Shown in pieces: positions 6,475 to 12,729 of a stretch of DNA of 14,736 nt. The stretch's first letter is position 1, and every line of letters begins with the position of its first letter. The translations under genes were made by a program, and so were the position numbers. The stretch comes from Anderseniella sp. GTDB lineage: Bacteria; Pseudomonadota; Alphaproteobacteria; Rhizobiales; Aestuariivirgaceae. The notes beneath the pieces are model-generated. The model had not been told where the DNA came from. It did no database searches and saw nothing but the letters and a program-made list of their open reading frames with translations. Location of the stretch: positions 1-14,736 of the forward strand of contig JABDRA010000464.1 of assembly GCA_013041995.1 (NCBI GenBank), written 5' to 3'.

Positions 6475-7160
6475 CGCGCTTGCGTCGCGAGCGCCTCGCG
6501 TACCGGGGCAAACGAGCTGCGATGGTGGGGAGTGGGCCCGTGAATTTTCAGCATTTCCAGGTGAAATGCCGTGCCATAGCCCTTGTGGCGGGCAAAACCG
6601 TACTCGGGCAGTTGCAGGTCAAGCGATGTCATGATCCGGTCTCGCGTCACCTTGGCGACAATGGATGCAGCCGCGATGGACATGGATTTCGCATCACCTT
6701 TGACAATTGCGTCGGCTGGGCAGTCGAGTTTCGGGCACCGGTTGCCATCGATAAGCGCCAGGTCCGGTTTGTGTTCGAGGTCGCCAACCGCTCGCGCCAT
6801 GGCCCACATGGTTGCCCACAAAATGTTCATCTCGTCGATGCGGGCAACGTCTGCCACGCCGACCCCGATATCCGCCGTCGCCAGGATTTCCGCAAACAAC
6901 GCATTGCGGGCCGGTTCGGAAAGCTTCTTGCTGTCGTTCAGGCCTTGCGGAATATGATCGGGGTTAAGGATCACCGCAGCCGCCACCACCGGACCGGCAA
7001 GCGGACCACGGCCGGCCTCGTCCACGCCGGCCACCAAGCGCGCGCCGCCATCAAGCGCAGTGCGCTCAAGGGTGAAATCAGGTTGTGTTGCAGATCGAAT
7101 CGCCATCGCTGCAATAATAGCGAATGCGGCTGCAGATGCGATAGTTGTTTGCTGGCTCAT
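6471..7160 (-). CDS. rnhB: Ribonuclease HII
   Basis: A 229-residue type 2 RNase H that nicks DNA 5' of embedded ribonucleotides and degrades RNA in RNA-DNA hybrids in the cytoplasm. The motif VAGVDEAGRGPLAGPVV carries catalytic Asp47/Glu48, LALIDGN carries Asp138, and SIAAASIVAKVTRDRIM carries Asp174, completing the DEDD set. LNDSKKLS and the C-terminal YGFARHKGYGTAFHLEML are also typical. The N-terminus has about 40 residues before the core, and Met19 is a possible later start. The gene lies 45 nt after the radical SAM gene and just before ccrM; its stop codon lies within the CtrA-like box of ccrM. A radical SAM, rnhB, ccrM order is familiar from Rhizobiales genomes. Confidence 0.95.
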   Translation of the reverse strand: MSQQTTIASAAAFAIIAAMAIRSATQPDFTLERTALDGGARLVAGVDEAGRGPLAGPVVAAAVILNPDHIPQGLNDSKKLSEPARNALFAEILATADIGVGVADVARIDEMNILWATMWAMARAVGDLEHKPDLALIDGNRCPKLDCPADAIVKGDAKSMSIAAASIVAKVTRDRIMTSLDLQLPEYGFARHKGYGTAFHLEMLKIHGPTPHHRSSFAPVREALATQAR

Positions 7161-7192
7161 GACCAGACGGTCACATCTTCGGCTGGCTCAAC

Positions 7193-7208
7193 TAGGGTCT
7201 CGACCCTA
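7193..7208. repeat. 16-bp inverted repeat at the radical SAM stop codon
   Basis: TAGGGTC and GACCCTA flank a 2-nt centre and overlap the TAG stop of the radical SAM gene, 33 nt before the rnhB ATG. No T-tract follows on the minus strand, so it is not a standard terminator. A weak attenuating hairpin or an operator before rnhB is possible. Confidence 0.4.
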
Positions 7209-8336
7209 AAGCAGCGAAAGCTGTTCACCCGGCTGGATGGGCCGTTCGAACAGGTCGGCGCGCAGCTTCAGTTTTGCCTTGTTGAGACCCAGCCGCTTGC
7301 AGGCCAGTTCAAACCGCCGTCCGATCTGCCAGGCACAAGGGCCGCGACCGGTCATGCGCGCGCCGAACTCCGGGTCGTTGTCGCGGCCGCCGCGAATGTC
7401 GCGTACCAGGTTCATCACGTGCTTTGCCCGGTCGGGAAATTCCCGCTCCAGCCATTCGCGAAACAGGTCTTTCAACTCGTGCGGCAGGCGCAGCAGGACG
7501 TAGCCTGCCTCACGCGCGCCTGCAGCCTGTGCTGCACCGAGAAGTTTTTCGATTTCCATGTCGTTGATCGCCGGGATGATCGGCGCGGTCATGGCGACAG
7601 TGGGAATGCCTGCGGCTGACAAAAGCTCAAGCGCCTGCAGCCGCTTGCCGGGAGCAGAGGCACGTGGTTCCATCTGGCGCGACAGCTTGTGATCCAGCGT
7701 GGTGATCGACAGCGCGACCTTGACCAGGCCCTTCTCGGCCATGGGCTTAAGAATATCGATGTCGCGGGTCACCAGTGCGGATTTCGTGACAATGCCGACC
7801 GGATGCTTGCAGTCGTTTAGCACCTTCAGGATGTCGCGCGTCAGCCGGTACTGCCGCTCAACCGGCTGATAGGGATCGGTATTGGCACCAAGGGCAATGG
7901 TCGCCGGCTCATAGCCTTTTGCGCCAAGTTCCTTCTGCAGCAACTCAACCGCATTGGTCTTGGCAAACAACCGGCTTTCGAAATCAAGCCCGGCAGACAG
8001 GCCCAGATAGGCATGGCTGGGCCGCGCGTAACAATAAGAACAGCCATGCTCACAGCCGCGATACGGATTGATCGAGCGGTCAAACGAGATATCCGGCGAG
8101 ATGTTGCGGGCAATGATGGAGCGCGCCGCCTCCTCGGTTACATGGGTCTTGAGTACCGGCAGGTCTTCGTCTTCACGGTGCCAGCCATCGTCGATGCCTG
8201 ATCGCTTGAAGGCTTCAAACCGCCCGCTCGAATTGCTGCCGACACCACGTCCACGCGCTTTGACCTGCGGCATTGCAGGAGCTGTTGCGGGTGCACTGGA
8301 CAAATCCAGCCGGGAGGGGGTCGGGTTCATGTTCAT
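7206..8336 (-). CDS. PA0069-family radical SAM protein (SplB-like, COG1533)
   Basis: A 376-residue radical SAM enzyme. The [4Fe-4S]-SAM motif is C95-x3-C99-x2-C102 in NPYRGCEHGCSYCYARPSHAY. GANTDPYQPVERQYRLTRDIL, IVTKSALVTRDIDIL, VALSITTLDHKLSRQMEPRA and TAPIIPAIND are signatures of the PA0069 subfamily, which is related to spore photoproduct lyase (SplB). The C-terminal FGARMTGRGPCAWQIGRRFELACKRLGL is conserved in the subfamily. The physiological reaction is not established as far as I know; SplB repairs a UV thymine lesion, so DNA repair is possible. ATG 8336 or 8330 could start translation, and neither has a clear Shine-Dalgarno. A LexA-type box lies 28-42 nt upstream, and rnhB follows at 45 nt. 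Confidence 0.93.
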   Translation of the reverse strand: MNMNPTPSRLDLSSAPATAPAMPQVKARGRGVGSNSSGRFEAFKRSGIDDGWHREDEDLPVLKTHVTEEAARSIIARNISPDISFDRSINPYRGCEHGCSYCYARPSHAYLGLSAGLDFESRLFAKTNAVELLQKELGAKGYEPATIALGANTDPYQPVERQYRLTRDILKVLNDCKHPVGIVTKSALVTRDIDILKPMAEKGLVKVALSITTLDHKLSRQMEPRASAPGKRLQALELLSAAGIPTVAMTAPIIPAINDMEIEKLLGAAQAAGAREAGYVLLRLPHELKDLFREWLEREFPDRAKHVMNLVRDIRGGRDNDPEFGARMTGRGPCAWQIGRRFELACKRLGLNKAKLKLRADLFERPIQPGEQLSLL

Positions 8337-8363
8337 AATAACTAAATGCTACAATAGAAAACA

Positions 8364-8378
8364 GAACATAACAAGAAC
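8364..8378 (-). promoter_or_regulatory. Putative LexA (SOS) box, GTTC-N7-GTTC
   Basis: GAAC at 8364-8367 and 8375-8378 with an A+T-rich 7-nt spacer; on the minus strand this reads GTTCTTGTTATGTTC. This is the direct-repeat SOS box of alphaproteobacteria. It lies in the only A+T-rich part of the 100-nt gap between the radical SAM gene and the divergent glycosyltransferase gene, where a promoter is expected. Chance expectation for the bare 8-base pattern is about 0.45 per window, so position and spacer composition carry the weight. Confidence 0.55.
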
Positions 8379-8436
8379 AAAAAACATGGGAAAGCATGTT
8401 CCCACTCGCCCATGCCAACGCTATTGTCCGGCCATC

Positions 8437-9102
8437 ATGCTGTCGGTCATCGTTCCAACCCGCAATGCCAACGCCAGTCTGCCGCGCACCCTTGCCTGTC
8501 TGGCCGAGCGCACGGATGAGGCCGGCATAGCCGAAATTATCGTGGCTGACGGCGGATCCGTGACAGAACCTGATGTCGGCGAATTTGGCGCTGTGCTGTT
8601 GCGCGGACAGTCCGGACGTGGGCGCCAGATGGCGGCAGGCGCGAAGGCGGCGACGGGCGACTGGCTGTTGTTCCTGCATGCAGATACGGTGCTGGGCAAG
8701 GGCTGGGCCCGGGCGGTTCGCACCCACATGGCAGAAAGCAGCAAAGCTGCGGTGTTTCGCTTTGAACTCGATGACGCCAGCATCAAGGCGCGAATTCTGG
8801 AGAAACTTGTTGTGTTGCGGTGCAGGGTATTTGCCATGCCCTATGGCGACCAGGGACTGCTGGTGTCGCGCGCCCTGTATGAGGAAGTCGGAGGGTTTCG
8901 GCCCCTGCCTTTGATGGAAGATGTTGATCTGGTCAGCCGCATTGGCAGATCGCGCCTGACCTATCTGGACGTGCCTGCGATCACCAGCGCTGAACGCTAT
9001 GTCCGCGACGGCTATGTCGCGCGCATCATCCGCAACCTGACCTGTCTTGCAATGTGGTCTGTCGGTGTGCCGCCTGAGCGGATCAGGCGGTTTTACAAAT
9101 GA
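8437..9102 (+). CDS. Family 2 glycosyltransferase, TIGR04283 type
   Basis: A 221-residue GT-A glycosyltransferase of the 'transferase 2, rSAM/selenodomain-associated' type. The N-terminus MLSVIVPTRNANASLPRTL is the nucleotide-sugar strand of GT2 enzymes. VADGGS (about 36-41), AAGAKAATGDWLLFLHADT (with the DxD-like His81-Ala-Asp83) and EVGGFRPLPLMEDVDLVSR complete the catalytic core. The open frame extends far upstream to 8068, but that part overlaps the radical SAM gene. ATG 8437 fits the family N-terminus, with ATG 8386 as the alternative; neither has a strong Shine-Dalgarno. The TGA overlaps the start of the next gene (ATGA), so the two are translationally coupled. Family partners sometimes occur with arsenosugar radical SAM enzymes, and none is present here. 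Substrate unknown. Confidence 0.88.
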   Translation: MLSVIVPTRNANASLPRTLACLAERTDEAGIAEIIVADGGSVTEPDVGEFGAVLLRGQSGRGRQMAAGAKAATGDWLLFLHADTVLGKGWARAVRTHMAESSKAAVFRFELDDASIKARILEKLVVLRCRVFAMPYGDQGLLVSRALYEEVGGFRPLPLMEDVDLVSRIGRSRLTYLDVPAITSAERYVRDGYVARIIRNLTCLAMWSVGVPPERIRRFYK

Positions 9103-9695
9103 GCCCGCGCCCGCAACACCTGCTGGTCATGGCCAAGCAACCGCGCATCGGACGGGTCAAGACCCGGCTGGGCGCAGGCATCGGCGCCATGGAGGCAACC
9201 CGCGCCTATCGTGTCATGCTGGCTGAAACTCTCAACACACTGTCGCGCGACCCGCGCTGGCAGACATGGATTGCCGTATCAGGTGTGCACGAGCTCCACG
9301 CCAATGTCTGGCCCGACAACGTCAACCTTGTGGACCAGGGAACCGGTGATCTCGGCGACCGCATGCAACGCATGTTCAATACGTTGCCGATTGGCCCGGT
9401 GGTTATCATCGGCAGCGATATACCTAACATTGAGCGCGCTGATATCGCCAATGCGTTCCAGCAACTTGGGCGTCACGATACCGTGTTCGGACCTGCCCCG
9501 GACGGCGGATACTGGCTTGTCGGCCAGTCCCGCAAATGCACGGCGCTTCAGATATTCGACGATGTGAGATGGTCGAGCGAGCACGCACTGGCCGATACCA
9601 CGGCAAATCTGCAAGGGGCTTCGGTGGCTTTGCTGCGGCAGCTTACAGACGTCGATGACGCTGCAAGCTATCGCAACTGGTTGCGCGGCAAATAA
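9099..9695 (+). CDS. TIGR04282 (DUF2064) glycosyltransferase-like protein
   Basis: A 198-residue protein of the 'transferase 1, rSAM/selenodomain-associated' family, which has a nucleotidyltransferase-like GT-A fold. Diagnostic segments are VMAKQPRIGRVKTRLG (about 10-25), the loop QGTGDLGDRM (80-89), IIGSDIPNI (103-111), GPAPDGGYWLVG (131-142) and VRWSSEHALADT. Relatives are thought to transfer or activate a sugar phosphate. It overlaps the TIGR04283 gene by 4 nt and the two families are commonly adjacent, so they probably act in one pathway on the same glycan or small molecule. It converges with the downstream hydrolase gene with only 11 nt between the stop codons. No terminator is visible there. 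Confidence 0.9.
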   Translation: MSPRPQHLLVMAKQPRIGRVKTRLGAGIGAMEATRAYRVMLAETLNTLSRDPRWQTWIAVSGVHELHANVWPDNVNLVDQGTGDLGDRMQRMFNTLPIGPVVIIGSDIPNIERADIANAFQQLGRHDTVFGPAPDGGYWLVGQSRKCTALQIFDDVRWSSEHALADTTANLQGASVALLRQLTDVDDAASYRNWLRGK

Positions 9696-9706
9696 CAGGC
9701 AGGCTG

Positions 9707-10696
9707 TTAAACGTCGAGCTGGTAGCTCACCGGCACATAGTGATACCCGCCATCAGCGGTTTTATCGATGTAACCGACCGCCGGGAACGGCATGTGATAA
9801 CTGGTGAACGGCACCCGGTCGGCAGCCAGCATGTCGAGCATCTTCTTGCGCGTGGCCACGGCTGCATCCTTGTCCATGTCGAATTTCACATGCCAGTCCG
9901 GCTTTGCAATCGACAAAGCCGGCTGGTTGGCGAAGTCACCGGCCACGATGATGCGCTTGCCACCGCTTTCGATGGAATAGGCAGTGTGGCCGGGTGTATG
10001 ACCGTTCGCCGACATGGCGCGAATGCCGGACGCAACATCATCACCGTCTTTCACGAAGGTCATCTTCTCGGCCAGCGGGCTGACATTGCTCGCGGTCAGC
10101 TTGGCAACCCGTTCGGTACCGCCGGACATGCGATCAGGCGCCGACCAGAAATCATGTTCGGTCGCACTCGCCACATAAGCTGCGTTGGCAAAGGTCGGCT
10201 TGCCACCCATCATCAGTCCGCCGATGTGGTCCGGGTGGTAGTGGGTGATGACAACCTTGTCGACCTGGTCAGGCGTATAACCGGCAGCCTTCAGGGTCGA
10301 ATGGATCAACTGGCCGGCAGCCGGCATGCGGGCTTCGCCGTTGCCGGTGTCAAACAGCACAAGTTCGCTGCCGGTATTGATGATCACCGGCGTAAAGCTG
10401 ATCTGCAGCTTGTCGGTAGGCAGGAAACTGGCCTTGGCCTGCGCTTCAAAGTCTTCCTTCGAGGCATTGGTGCCGAAAATGCCTTGTGGATTTTCCAGGC
10501 TGATCGCGCCGTCATTGATGGTTGTGACATCAAACTCGCCCAGCTTGAAACGGCGGTGGGTCGGGTGATCCACCTTGGCCATCGGCGCTTTTGCAGATGC
10601 CTTTGATACGGCAAGCGAACCGGCAAACGGTGCAGCGGCAGTGGCAATTGCTGCGCCTGCCAAAATGTTGCGGCGTGAAATATCGGAATTGGTCAT
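9707..10696 (-). CDS. Tat-exported MBL-fold metallo-hydrolase
   Basis: A 329-residue metallo-beta-lactamase-fold enzyme. The N-terminus has a twin-arginine signal (SRRNIL, Arg8-Arg9, then an Ala-rich hydrophobic stretch and likely cleavage after ASA at 35), so the folded, metal-loaded enzyme should be periplasmic. The dinuclear site is THYHPDHIGG (His152, His154, Asp156, His157), NGHTPGHT (His237), VAGDF (Asp254) and SYHMPFP (His301). The arrangement resembles lactonase-like and other hydrolytic MBL proteins rather than true beta-lactamases. The substrate is not evident; a quorum-quenching lactonase would be speculation. The start is supported by AGGGG about 8 nt before the ATG. Upstream lies the palindromic element at 10821-11043, so its own promoter probably lies between 10697 and 10830. 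Confidence 0.92.
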   Translation of the reverse strand: MTNSDISRRNILAGAAIATAAAPFAGSLAVSKASAKAPMAKVDHPTHRRFKLGEFDVTTINDGAISLENPQGIFGTNASKEDFEAQAKASFLPTDKLQISFTPVIINTGSELVLFDTGNGEARMPAAGQLIHSTLKAAGYTPDQVDKVVITHYHPDHIGGLMMGGKPTFANAAYVASATEHDFWSAPDRMSGGTERVAKLTASNVSPLAEKMTFVKDGDDVASGIRAMSANGHTPGHTAYSIESGGKRIIVAGDFANQPALSIAKPDWHVKFDMDKDAAVATRKKMLDMLAADRVPFTSYHMPFPAVGYIDKTADGGYHYVPVSYQLDV

Positions 10697-11075
10697 CGAT
10701 CTTACCCCTGTCTGGTTGAGGATTTAGGTGAGCGTACTCGCTGTGAGCATGCATGCACCGTATAACGACGATATGGCGTGGCAGATCACATTCGCTTGAA
10801 TGATTTTCACATTAAGCCGCGTGTTTCATTTCGCTCACGCCAGCAGCCTTCGGCTGCGCTCCGCGGGGGCGGGCCTGGCCGGCCCGAGGCCCGGTCGGGC
10901 CTAGTTTCAGAATTCACCAAAACGGCTTTGAATTACACCAGTCCGAGGCACGAAGTGCCGAGGCAAGGCCGACTGGCCGCCGCACGAAGTGCGCCCTACC
11001 GGAGCGCAGCCGTCAGGCTGCTGGCGTGAGCGGTATAAAACAAGCAACAACTGCTGAGTACAGTCGTTCCCCCAA
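10697..11075. other. Intergenic region between moaB 3' end and the hydrolase gene
   Basis: This 379-nt stretch holds no credible gene. The part next to the hydrolase gene (10697-10820) should carry its promoter; the 10-bp palindrome GCATGCATGC lies at 10747-10756, about 50 nt before the start. The remainder is the nested palindromic element listed separately, plus about 30 nt adjoining the moaB stop. A plus-strand ORF at 10778-11029 merely reads through the palindromes. Confidence 0.6.
10821..11043. repeat. Large nested palindromic element (MITE/REP-like or structured RNA)
   Basis: The outer arms 10832-10863 and 11000-11032 are near-perfect inverted repeats (one mismatch and one 1-nt indel over about 32 bp). 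Similarity continues outward for 11 nt on each side (7 of 11 matching). Inside are further stems: GGCCCGA/TCGGGCC at 10881-10901; CCAGTC/GACTGG at 10938-10943 and 10971-10976, enclosing GGCAC-GAA-GTGCC at 10947-10959; GGCC-GACT-GGCC at 10967-10978; and CGCAC-GAA-GTGCG at 10981-10993. The GCACGAAGTGC core appears twice. The element is strongly G+C-rich with a short A+T-rich centre. No target-site duplication is obvious. It resembles a non-autonomous intergenic repeat; copy number cannot be judged from one window. Confidence 0.75.
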
Positions 11076-11624
11076 TCACCCCTTGGTCCGCTGCAGATGC
11101 TCATCCAGCCTCGGCATGATTTCCACGAAATTGCATGGCATGTGCCGGTAATCGAGTTGCTTGACCAAAATCTCGTTCCAGCCGTCCTTGCACGCACCCG
11201 GTGATCCGGGCAGGCAGAATACGTATTTGCCCGACGCGATGCCGGCCATGGTGCGCGATTGCACGGTCGATGTGCCGATCTTGCCGAACGAGATCATGTG
11301 GAACACGGTGGCAAAGCCGTCGGCTTCCTTGTCGAGCAGCGGCCGCACCGCCTCGATGGTGACGTCACGGCCGGTCAGCCCGGTCCCGCCGGTGGTGATG
11401 ATCGCATCGGTATCGCTACGCTTGAACCATTTGCGCAATGTCGTGCGGATGGCGCGGATGTCATCCTTGCAGATCGCACGGGCCGACAGGTCGTGGCCCG
11501 CCTCGCCCAGCAACTGAGACAGCGTATTGCCGGATTTGTCGTCTTCCAGGGTGCGGGTGTCGGAAATTGTGAGAACCGCAATTCGCACCGGAATGAAAGG
11601 TCTGGTCTTGTCAATCTTGGACAT
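11076..11624 (-). CDS. moaB: MoaB-type molybdenum cofactor biosynthesis protein
   Basis: A 182-residue MoaB/Mog-fold protein of the molybdenum cofactor pathway; relatives adenylylate molybdopterin before molybdate insertion. Visible motifs are RIAVLTISDTRTLEDDKSGNTL (about 14-35), the MPT-binding loop AIITTGGTGLTGRDVT (74-89, with the GGTG turn and Asp87), FGKIGTSTVQSRTMAGI and FCLPGSPGACKDGW (136-149). Length matches stand-alone MoaB, with no MoeA or CinA fusion. It lies downstream of the uracil-DNA glycosylase gene on the same strand with a gap of about 108 nt, so it may have its own promoter. No other Moco gene is in the window. Whether MoaB is active in adenylylation varies between bacteria. 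Confidence 0.93.
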   Translation of the reverse strand: MSKIDKTRPFIPVRIAVLTISDTRTLEDDKSGNTLSQLLGEAGHDLSARAICKDDIRAIRTTLRKWFKRSDTDAIITTGGTGLTGRDVTIEAVRPLLDKEADGFATVFHMISFGKIGTSTVQSRTMAGIASGKYVFCLPGSPGACKDGWNEILVKQLDYRHMPCNFVEIMPRLDEHLQRTKG

Positions 11625-11654
11625 GAACGTGCCACCAATCCTGAAAATTCATTT

Positions 11655-11730
11655 CTTGTAAGCTCAATGAAACCTGCTGCATCCTCAAGACGCTAGTTTC
11701 ACACATTATTCTGGTGTCCATTGTTACAAG
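11655..11730. repeat. Imperfect inverted repeat between the UDG gene and moaB
   Basis: CTTGTAA-gct-CAATG at 11655-11669 is mirrored by CATTGTTACAAG at 11719-11730, giving 12 paired bases with a 3-nt bulge across a 49-nt loop. It lies between the stop of the glycosylase gene and the moaB start on the same strand. It could be an operator pair or chance; there is no T-tract for a terminator. Confidence 0.3.
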
Positions 11731-11732
11731 TT

Positions 11733-12629
11733 CTACATGGCCAGCAGCTTTGCCTTTACAGCAAGCAGGTCGCGCCAGGCAAATCTTTTGGCTTCCGGAG
11801 ACCGCAGCAGATAAGACGGATGCAGCGTCGGCATGACGTCCACTTCGCCATTGCCGATGGCAATGGTTTTCCAGGTGCCGCGCATGCGGGTAATGCCGGT
11901 GGGCGTATCAAGCAGGGCCTGGGCCGGCGTGGCGCCTGCGGCAATGACGATGCGCGGTTTTGCCAGCTCGATCGCGCGTTTGACGAACGGCAGGCACATG
12001 ACCACTTCCGAGGTGGACGGTTTGCGGTTTCCCGGCGGTCTCCAGAACACGATGTTGCTGATGAACGCTGATTTTGCCGGATCGTCGCTGGTTCGGTCCA
12101 GATCGATACAGGCCAGCATCTTGTCCAATAGCCGCCCTGACTTGCCGACGAACGGGCGGCCCTGTTCGTCCTCATCGCGCCCCGGTGCCTCGCCAATGAT
12201 CATCACATGCGCGCCCGGCAGACCGTCGGCAAAACACAATTGCGTTGCGGTGCGTTTCAGCGGGCACGCGTCAAACGCATCCAGCGTGCGTGCCAGTTCG
12301 TCGAGGCTGTTGCATGATTTGGCAAGCTGTTCGACTTCATCCATCGCCATGGATGATGCGGCTGCCGGTTGGCGCGGAACCGGCCGTGGTGGCTGGCTTG
12401 CCGGTGCAGCGGGCCTGTTGAGCGGAGCGCGCGTGCCATCGTGCTGATCGGCAACAGTCCGGGCCGGCGCAGATGCCCGTCGCGCCGCCAGTTCTGCAGA
12501 TCTGACAAATCCGTCGACAGCAACATCACCGATCGCCTCATCGACACCCATGTGGGCATACCACTGCAGGGCGGCCGCAACTGCAGCACGTGCAGACGGT
12601 ATTTGTGTGCCTTCAGCGTCCTCAACCAC
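11733..12629 (-). CDS. Family 4-type uracil-DNA glycosylase
   Basis: A 298-residue uracil-DNA glycosylase that should excise uracil from DNA in base-excision repair. The catalytic motif is IIGEAPGRDEDEQGRPFVGKSG (about 144-165) and the second motif is LHPSYLLRSP (269-278). NIVFWRPPGNRKPS and the C-terminal FAWRDLLAVKAKLL are also typical. The N-terminus has a helical part (LQWYAHMGVDEAIGD) and a Pro/Ala-rich linker (about 65-92). Of the four cysteines that hold the [4Fe-4S] cluster in Thermus UDGa, only Cys122 and Cys212 align; the other two positions are Phe119 and Trp196. This agrees with my memory of alphaproteobacterial members, but cluster content is uncertain. The start is GTG 12629 with AAAGGA about 10 nt upstream; ATG 12551 is a shorter alternative. 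It is transcribed divergently from the ETF-QO gene. Confidence 0.9.
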   Translation of the reverse strand: MVEDAEGTQIPSARAAVAAALQWYAHMGVDEAIGDVAVDGFVRSAELAARRASAPARTVADQHDGTRAPLNRPAAPASQPPRPVPRQPAAASSMAMDEVEQLAKSCNSLDELARTLDAFDACPLKRTATQLCFADGLPGAHVMIIGEAPGRDEDEQGRPFVGKSGRLLDKMLACIDLDRTSDDPAKSAFISNIVFWRPPGNRKPSTSEVVMCLPFVKRAIELAKPRIVIAAGATPAQALLDTPTGITRMRGTWKTIAIGNGEVDVMPTLHPSYLLRSPEAKRFAWRDLLAVKAKLLAM

Positions 12630-12729
12630 GGTGCAGATGTCCTTTCAGGAACAGATTGCGTCTTTCAACAGGTTCACTATAACACCGGAAATAGACAAGT
12701 GGTCTTTGAATTCGGGAGTTATCAGGCAC
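12630..12729. promoter_or_regulatory. Divergent promoter region of UDG and ETF-QO genes
   Basis: This 100-nt gap separates the GTG of the glycosylase gene from the chosen ATG of the ETF-QO gene and must carry both promoters. It includes the glycosylase Shine-Dalgarno (AAAGGA on the minus strand) and GGAG/AGG before the ETF-QO start. No GAAC-N7-GAAC box is present. I cannot assign -35/-10 elements firmly. Confidence 0.45.

Noticed and set aside
6393..7619. 408-codon plus-strand open frame across rnhB and the radical SAM 3' end
   Set aside because: It is antisense to two genes with intact catalytic motifs, has no recognisable domain, and has shadow-like composition (rich in Arg, His, Cys) typical of the reverse frame of G+C-rich genes.
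8068..8436. Upstream extension of the TIGR04283 frame
   Set aside because: It overlaps the radical SAM coding region in antisense, and the family N-terminus begins at the ATG at 8437.
9696..9706. Bidirectional terminator between the convergent transferase and hydrolase genes
   Set aside because: Only 11 nt separate the stops and no hairpin with a T-tract is visible in or next to the gap.
10778..11029. Plus-strand 83-codon ORF in the palindromic element
   Set aside because: It reads directly through nested inverted repeats, has no domain or ribosome-binding site, and is better explained as part of the repeat element.
12550..12729. Upstream extension of the ETF-QO frame
   Set aside because: It overlaps the divergent glycosylase gene, and ETF-QO homologues begin close to the FAD-binding motif, matching ATG 12730.
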